Below, one piece after another: positions 32,617 to 36,978 of a stretch of 36,978 nt of DNA. Under the pieces are notes generated by a model that was not told the DNA's origin, ran no database searches, and saw only the letters and a program-made list of their open reading frames with translations. Position 1 is the stretch's first letter; each line of letters starts with the position of its first letter. Made by a program: the position numbers and the translations under genes. The DNA is from Chloroflexota bacterium (lineage in GTDB: Bacteria; Chloroflexota; Anaerolineae; Promineifilales; Promineifilaceae): NCBI GenBank assembly GCA_003696605.1, contig RFGV01000476.1, forward strand, positions 1-36,978, in the 5' to 3' direction.

Positions 32617-33732
32617 ATGGTTGAGTTTGATTTTTTCAGGACTGATGTGACACAAATTGATTCCCGCTTGACCCCCGAAATTTTGAAAGCGATGCCTAAA
32701 ATTGATTTGCATCGCCACCTGGAAGGCTCTTTGCGGTTGGAAAGTTTGATAGAAATTGCTCATAAGTACGGTTTGGATTTGCCCGCAAAAACTCCGGAAC
32801 ATTTACGGCCGTTTGTGCAAATTACCGATGATCCCCCTGACCATGAAATATTTTTAAGCAAGTTTCAAGTTTTGCGTAATTTTTATCGGAGTCGGGAAGC
32901 TGTGCAGCGCCTGGCTTATGAAGTGGTTGCAGACGCCGCTGCCGATAATGTGCGTTATCTTGAACTGCGTTTTAGTCCACAAGCGCTGGCCAATGTGCGA
33001 GGGTTTGCGCTGGACGATGTTACAGACTGGGTTATTGAGGCGGTTCACCAGGCGGAGTCTGATTTTAAGATTCAGGTGGGTTTGATTGTTACGCTGGTTC
33101 GACATGAACCAATTGAGCAGGCCTGGCAGGTGGCCGAAGTTGCCATTAGTCGGTGTGGTAAAGGTATTGTTGGGTTGGACCTGGCAGGGGATGAGGTGAA
33201 GTTTCCTCCTGGCCCATTTGTTCCTATTTTTCAGAAGGCGAAGGAGGCCGGGCTGGGTATTACGATTCATGCAGGGGAGTGGGCAAGTGCGCGGAGTGTG
33301 AAGCAGGCAGTGCGGGAATTGTATGCAGATCGAATTGGACATGGTGTACGGGCTATTGAGAACTCGGAAGTGGTGAAGCTGATTCGGGATCAGGGGGTGG
33401 CGCTGGAAGTGTGTCTGACGAGTAATTTGCAGACGGGGGTTGTGCGGAGTATGGGGCATCACCCGTTGGTGGATATGCTGGATTTGAATTTGTTGGCCAC
33501 TTTAAATACGGATGATCCAAGTGTGAGTAACAGTACGTTGACGAATGAGTATCGGGTGGCGGTGGAGTGGCTGGGGATAGGGTATGCTGAGTTGCGGCAG
33601 ATGATTTTGACGGCGGCTGCAGTGGCGTTTTTGCCGGATGGGGAGCGACAAAGATTGGTGGCTTATTTTGAGCGTTTGTTGCCACCTGACTTGACAGTGG
33701 AAAACGGCCGATTTCCTTTTTCTCCTCGTTAA
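32617..33732 (+). CDS. add: Adenosine deaminase family amidohydrolase
   Basis: The protein is 371 residues. It deaminates adenosine (or a related adenine compound) in purine salvage. The metal and catalytic residues are present: His32 and His34 in LHRHLEGS, His218 and Glu221 in HAGE, His242 in GHGVRAI, and Asp299-Asp300 in NTDDPSVSN. The LHxHLEGS opening reads LHRHLEGS. The length and motif set match Add more closely than AMP deaminase; some members of this clade act on adenine or modified adenosines. ATG 32617 has GGAAG five bases upstream; the frame is open to a GTG at 32602. It is 56 bases after the kinase and ends 46 bases before the convergent minus-strand gene. Confidence 0.92.
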   Translation: MVEFDFFRTDVTQIDSRLTPEILKAMPKIDLHRHLEGSLRLESLIEIAHKYGLDLPAKTPEHLRPFVQITDDPPDHEIFLSKFQVLRNFYRSREAVQRLAYEVVADAAADNVRYLELRFSPQALANVRGFALDDVTDWVIEAVHQAESDFKIQVGLIVTLVRHEPIEQAWQVAEVAISRCGKGIVGLDLAGDEVKFPPGPFVPIFQKAKEAGLGITIHAGEWASARSVKQAVRELYADRIGHGVRAIENSEVVKLIRDQGVALEVCLTSNLQTGVVRSMGHHPLVDMLDLNLLATLNTDDPSVSNSTLTNEYRVAVEWLGIGYAELRQMILTAAAVAFLPDGERQRLVAYFERLLPPDLTVENGRFPFSPR

Positions 33733-33778
33733 CTTGCCCGGTTGGCCTTATTGCAGCGCGAGTATGTTGGGCAGTTGG

Positions 33779-34435
33779 CTAACGGGATTCCCATTCCTTT
33801 AGTGCGCGCTTGATGAGCATTTTGATGGTAACGTCTTCTATTTCCGATGGTCGGGTGTAAAATTTGCCATCCACCTCAATACGTAAGCCGCCTGCTGGAT
33901 CTTCGACCAAATGAATACTGCGCGAAGCAGTTTGGGGAGTAGCCTGTACATGCTTTTGTAGAATCTGATCGATTTGTTGGATGATGGTCAGGGAAGAAGT
34001 CGGCCGTTCTTCTGGGGAGGGAATCATTGGTTTGATGGACTCTACATCAACTTTGGGTTTGGGCACAAGGCCAGACAGGGGAAACGGCCGTTGTTCTCGT
34101 GGCATTGATTTCAACGCATCCCGTTTCAACTCCATCTCGGCCAAAAGGCGCCGCTGTTCTGGGGTTTCTTCTGCTGTTTTGGGCATAGCGGGTTGTTGTG
34201 ATCGGGGTTTGGAAGTGGATGCTCCGCTTACCGGAGGGACGAGTCCCGTCTCTGCCAGCACTTCATATCCACCGGCAAATGTAACCAGTTCAGCAATAGC
34301 AGCCAACAACCGTCGTCGATCACTTTCCCCTTCAATTTCCGAAAGGTGAGTATAACGTCTGCCATTGACCTCCACCACCATTTTGCCTAAAGGTGGCAGA
34401 CGAATGATGCGCATAACTTCCATTTCATTTTGCAT
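33779..34435 (-). CDS. Unknown protein with a duplicated terminal domain
   Basis: The protein is 218 residues. I recognise no family. The first about 50 residues and the last about 50 residues resemble each other. IRLPPLGKMVVEVNGRRY and THLSEIEG at the start match IHLVEDPAGGLRIEVDGKFY and TRPSEIED at the end, each followed by a basic helix. The two copies are joined by a Pro, Gln and Glu-rich, probably flexible linker (about 65-165). No signal peptide or membrane segment is present, so it is cytosolic. GAGGA lies before ATG 34435. The gene begins 35 bases after the mutM stop on the same strand and is likely co-transcribed. Binding of two like partners would be a reasonable guess, but nothing shows which. 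Confidence 0.75.
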   Translation of the reverse strand: MQNEMEVMRIIRLPPLGKMVVEVNGRRYTHLSEIEGESDRRRLLAAIAELVTFAGGYEVLAETGLVPPVSGASTSKPRSQQPAMPKTAEETPEQRRLLAEMELKRDALKSMPREQRPFPLSGLVPKPKVDVESIKPMIPSPEERPTSSLTIIQQIDQILQKHVQATPQTASRSIHLVEDPAGGLRIEVDGKFYTRPSEIEDVTIKMLIKRALKEWESR

Positions 34436-34470
34436 GATGCATTCCTCATAAAGCGGTTTTCAAAAGGTTA

Positions 34471-35292
34471 TCATTTTACTGCTAACGGTTGACAAGTGGC
34501 GCAAAAGTGGGTACTGCGGCCACCCAGACGAATGCGACGAATGGGTGTGCCACAAACATAACAGGGCATATCAGTGCGCCGAAACACAGCAACAGCGTTT
34601 TGCATATCCCCTTTGCTGCCATCTGGTTTTACATAAAGGTCAATACTTGCCCCTTCGCGTTCAATACCCATTTGCAATACTTTTTGGATAGCAGCGTGAA
34701 GTCGAATAATTTCCGTGTCGGTGAGGGAATCGGCCGTTCTTTGCGGGTGCAGACCAGCATAGAACAACGCTTCATCTGCATAAATATTCCCAATACCGGC
34801 CACAAAAGTCTGGTCAAGCAAAAGTGGTTTTAAGGCTCGTTTACGATTTTGCAAACGAGTACGCAACACCTCTGGTGTAAAAGCTTCCGCCAAAGGTTCT
34901 GGGCCAAGTTTTCCTACCACTTGTTCCGGGTCACTGACCAGATACACACGACCAAATTTTCGCTGATCTCGAAAACGGAGTTGGCAGTTATTATCTAACT
35001 CGAAAATAGTATGCACGTGTTTATGAACAGATGCCTGGCGTGGTACAACAGCCAAATGACCAGACATTTTCAGATGAATAATCAGGGTGTCATATTGCAA
35101 CTGAAAGAGTAAATATTTTCCGCGCCGTGTTAAATCTATGAACTGCTGCCCGCAGATGCGAGATTTGAAGTGTGAAAATGAGGGGGTAACAATAGTAGGC
35201 GGCCAATTATTCCAGACGTCCACAACAGAACGGCCGATTATTAGAGGGCGTAGTGCGCGGGCTGTCGTTTCCACTTCTGGTAATTCAGGCAT
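34471..35292 (-). CDS. mutM: Formamidopyrimidine-DNA glycosylase
   Basis: The protein is 273 residues, the standard length. It excises 8-oxoguanine and ring-opened purines. The mature N-terminus PELPEVET carries catalytic Pro and Glu. A conserved Lys sits in the RRGKYLLFQL segment. The helix-two-turn-helix has GIGNIYADEALFYAGLHP. A zinc finger of CYVCGTPI with HFCATC closes the protein. All key residues are present. It faces away from the unknown gene at 35447, across a 154-bp divergent gap. Confidence 0.97.
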   Translation of the reverse strand: MPELPEVETTARALRPLIIGRSVVDVWNNWPPTIVTPSFSHFKSRICGQQFIDLTRRGKYLLFQLQYDTLIIHLKMSGHLAVVPRQASVHKHVHTIFELDNNCQLRFRDQRKFGRVYLVSDPEQVVGKLGPEPLAEAFTPEVLRTRLQNRKRALKPLLLDQTFVAGIGNIYADEALFYAGLHPQRTADSLTDTEIIRLHAAIQKVLQMGIEREGASIDLYVKPDGSKGDMQNAVAVFRRTDMPCYVCGTPIRRIRLGGRSTHFCATCQPLAVK

Positions 35293-35418
35293 AAATCAAT
35301 TATACCTTGAAAAATGGAAGAAGTTAGCGAAAATATAACAAAGAAAGCGACTCTTTGGCTAGCCTCATCATCAAAAAAATACTGTACCATTCAGACCAAA
35401 AATCGGGTAAGATTATCT

Positions 35419-35424
35419 TATAAT
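35419..35424 (+). promoter_or_regulatory. -10 element before the 35447 gene
   Basis: A perfect TATAAT lies 22 bases before the ATG. The predicted start near 35431 leaves about 16 untranslated bases without a good Shine-Dalgarno. No -35 of quality is seen. Confidence 0.5.
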
Positions 35425-35446
35425 AGAAGCCAGATGGACCAAACGT

Positions 35447-36124
35447 ATGTATCCCGAAGATCGCGTTTTAGTTGTTTACGTTCCCACACCATCCGATTTT
35501 GAGATATTGCAAAGGGAACATTGGTATCGGATTCCGGTGCGTCATGCGCCAAAGGGGTTGTATGCAGAATATTATGCATTTTATTTTGGGCGTCGTTTTG
35601 GGGCGCAAAAGTGGGCGATCCATTACTATGCGCGCAGGTTAGGGCATGAACTGGCGCGGAGACGGGAATTGCTCCCACACGAACCAGACCACCCGCGAGC
35701 GGATGAGTTGTATTACAAAGTGCAACTTGGTCCTTTGCAGAAGCTGAAACGGCCGATTCCCAGTCTGCGCTGGCGCCGAATAGTATTTTTGCACACGACC
35801 TGGGACAGATTTCAGGATGCGACTGAGATAAACGATTTGTTCGTAGATGGAGATGGATACGTCGATCGGCTGTATGCTACCCTGAAGGAGCAAGGAATTC
35901 AGGCAGAGAGGAATTATCGGATTCGAGAACAAGGAAAAGAATATTTAATACCATTAATGATTCCATGCCAAAACGGCCGTGTCACCCTTACCCATCACCC
36001 GGCTACCAACCACACCCAACTTCAACAACAACTAGCAGACATTATGGAACAAATAGCCAGTTTGGGCGGCGTACTTCCCCAAAATCAACACAAAATTAAC
36101 GGTAAAAAAACTAAAACTGATTAA
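35447..36124 (+). CDS. Unknown protein, possible degenerate nuclease fold at the C-terminus
   Basis: The protein is 225 residues. I do not recognise a named family. Residues about 1-140 are rich in aromatic and basic residues, with the blocks REHWYRIPVRHAP, YYAFYFGRRFG, ADELYYKVQLGPL and TTWDRFQDATEINDLF. The last third, from VDRLYATLKEQGIQAERNYRI to IPLMIPCQNGRVTL, follows the pattern of DUF559/Vsr-type PD-(D/E)XK nucleases, with a helix, then ExxYxI, then two strands ending in C-x-x-G. The expected Asp and Glu/Lys positions are Pro and Thr, so it would be inactive if related. It has its own -10 element, and the P-loop kinase gene begins nine bases after its stop. The fold comparison is weak. 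Confidence 0.75.
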   Translation: MYPEDRVLVVYVPTPSDFEILQREHWYRIPVRHAPKGLYAEYYAFYFGRRFGAQKWAIHYYARRLGHELARRRELLPHEPDHPRADELYYKVQLGPLQKLKRPIPSLRWRRIVFLHTTWDRFQDATEINDLFVDGDGYVDRLYATLKEQGIQAERNYRIREQGKEYLIPLMIPCQNGRVTLTHHPATNHTQLQQQLADIMEQIASLGGVLPQNQHKINGKKTKTD

Positions 36125-36132
36125 GATTATAA

Positions 36133-36846
36133 ATGCACAACAGCAAACAACGCATCACAATTATTGGAAAAAACCTCATGTTACTGCATCGTATTGTTGA
36201 AGACATTGATACATACATTCCCCAAGCACCATTTGCCCGTATAGGTGGTAGTTTACTTATGATGGTTGGGTTGCCAGGCACAGGCAAATCCTCCGTTGTG
36301 GAAAATCTGCGCAAGATTCTCCCTTGCGCCGTTATTAGCACCGACAGTGTGCGCCTGCAAATGCGTCGTCAGCCGACCTATACAGCCGCAGAAATGGCTC
36401 TTGTTTACGAAGTATGTTATGCTATCATCGAAACGCGCCTGAAAAAAGGCCAGCGTGTTGTGTTTGATGCATCTAATTATCTGGCTGCCCGGCGGGAACA
36501 CCTGCGGCGAATCGCGGAGCGGATAGGTGCGCCTGTAGCGGTTTGTTACGTTCAGGCAGCTCAGGAAGTGATTCGTGATCGTCTGGCACGACGTGCAAGT
36601 GGCAATCGGCGTGATGGGGATTTGTCGGATGCTGACTGGTCGGTTTATAAATGGATGGTAGAAGCTCAGGAACCGGTCAGTGGCGAACATTTGATTTTGG
36701 ATACGACCAATACCCCACCAGATGTACTGGCCCGGAAATTATATCGCTATTGGTTGCAGTGTGAAGTACGTGCCTCAACTAACCCTGATTTACAATCCCT
36801 TGGCTGGGCCGATCAATTTGGTCGCGCCGATAATGCTGGTAGCTGA
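36133..36846 (+). CDS. P-loop kinase of the polynucleotide-kinase/zeta-toxin type (AAA_33)
   Basis: The protein is 237 residues. Walker [10 protein letters not shown] lies at about 46-54, an ISTDSVR segment follows (the substrate/phosphate-acceptor loop of this family), then VVFDASNY (Walker B-like), and an Arg-rich lid with [16 protein letters not shown]. This is the signature of small ATP-dependent kinases that act on nucleic acid ends, small metabolites or cofactors; the substrate is not evident. The start is uncertain: no clear Shine-Dalgarno precedes ATG 36133, and ATG 36178 is a shorter option. The last 29 codons overlap the next gene in another frame. Confidence 0.85.
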   Translation: MHNSKQRITIIGKNLMLLHRIVEDIDTYIPQAPFARIGGSLLMMVGLPGTGKSSVVENLRKILPCAVISTDSVRLQMRRQPTYTAAEMALVYEVCYAIIETRLKKGQRVVFDASNYLAARREHLRRIAERIGAPVAVCYVQAAQEVIRDRLARRASGNRRDGDLSDADWSVYKWMVEAQEPVSGEHLILDTTNTPPDVLARKLYRYWLQCEVRASTNPDLQSLGWADQFGRADNAGS

Positions 36847-36978
36847 TTACTGGCGTTCTTTGGGTTGGGGGGTAGCTATTCAACCCACACAGGCACCAGG
36901 TCATGCGACAGAGTTGGCTCAGGCTGCGGCGGCAGCTGGGCATGCACTCGTATTGGCGGCGGGGGGGGATGGCACGTT
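36761..36978 (+). CDS. Diacylglycerol-kinase-like lipid kinase, 5' end only
   Basis: The second forward frame reads [10 protein letters not shown] shortly after the start, then [13 protein letters not shown] and VLAAGGDGT at the window end. These are the opening NP-x-AG strand, the region preceding the nucleotide site, and the GGDGT nucleotide-binding motif of the DAGK catalytic domain (YegS/DgkB type), which phosphorylates lipids such as diacylglycerol. The start is either GTG 36761 or GTG 36770; both fall inside the P-loop kinase gene, an overlap of 77-86 bases. ATG 36833 is too late because it would cut off the NP strand. The rest of the gene lies beyond the window. Confidence 0.8.
   Translation, partial: MKYVPQLTLIYNPLAGPINLVAPIMLVADYWRSLGWGVAIQPTQAPGHATELAQAAAAAGHALVLAAGGDGT

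Larger units (their letters stand above)
451..35979. repeat. Dispersed palindrome AACGGCCGTT (core CGGCCG), HIP-like
   Basis: By eye I find about 70-75 copies of CGGCCG in 36,978 bases, where about 9 are expected at equal base frequencies. Most extend to ACGGCCGT or ACGGCCGA. Examples start at 451, 472, 850, 1409, 2475, 2802, 4292, 5424, 5480, 8036, 10530, 10909, 13248, 14289, 25813, 27168, 34085 and 35974. They occur in plus- and minus-strand genes and between genes. In coding DNA they appear in all three frames, as Thr-Ala-Val or Thr-Ala-Glu, as Asn-Gly-Arg, and as Arg-Pro, so selection or bias acts on the DNA and not on the protein. HIP1 (GCGATCGC) of cyanobacteria is the closest known phenomenon. 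Confidence 0.9.

Noticed and set aside
451-35979. The CGGCCG copies as simple restriction sites or as terminators
   Set aside because: Restriction usually leads to avoidance, not enrichment, of a site, and a single copy makes too short a stem to stop transcription. Only the inverted pair at 445-484 could do so.
1-36978. CRISPR arrays, insertion sequences, phage genes or a replication origin
   Set aside because: I found no regularly spaced repeats, transposase, integrase or clustered DnaA boxes.

Overview
The window looks like a stretch of a Chloroflexota chromosome (Anaerolineae/Ardenticatenia-like). This is inferred from the following: lipoproteins with Thr/Pro-rich linkers after the lipobox, a T-box riboswitch over a trp operon, a TrpB2-type tryptophan synthase, very long multi-GAF histidine kinases, an oversized SecA, and G+C near one half. 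Nothing here looks like a phage, plasmid, transposon or CRISPR locus. It reads as ordinary chromosome with several unusual details.

Layout. Positions 1-3500 hold a PspC-domain protein, a tRNA-Lys(CTT) with its terminator, and three leftward genes (a DUF2062 membrane protein, an unknown lipoprotein, a SIMPL/YggE lipoprotein). Positions 3642-6215 form a tightly overlapping shikimate operon: an aroK-aroB fusion, an RNA 2'-phosphotransferase (kptA) and aroQ. A leftward M1-family metallopeptidase lipoprotein follows, then a 60-residue membrane protein. A tRNA-Trp T-box leader (8507-8836, specifier TGG) precedes trpB2, trpE, trpS, trpG, an M16C metalloprotease, trpD and trpC (8860-18400). trpA and trpF are not in the window.

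From 18454 to 21680 there is a metal (probably zinc) uptake operon: lipoprotein, ATPase, permease and a Fur-family repressor, under a promoter that overlaps a 27-bp perfect palindrome. Then come a B12-binding methylmalonyl-CoA-mutase small subunit with its MeaB GTPase chaperone, prs, a 1304-residue SecA, a 1368-residue soluble histidine kinase with about six GAF domains, and an adenosine deaminase. A leftward pair follows (mutM and a protein with an internally duplicated domain). A rightward group of an unknown protein, a P-loop kinase and the start of a diacylglycerol-kinase-like gene runs off the end.

The most striking feature is not a gene. The palindrome AACGGCCGTT (core CGGCCG) occurs about 70 times, roughly once per 500 bp, in coding and non-coding DNA, in all three reading frames and in genes of both orientations. 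This resembles the HIP1 element of cyanobacteria but with a different sequence. At many copies the local composition also flips from G-rich before the site to C-rich after it on the strand being read, whichever way the gene points, so the sites tend to sit at local GC-skew reversals. I know of no description of this.
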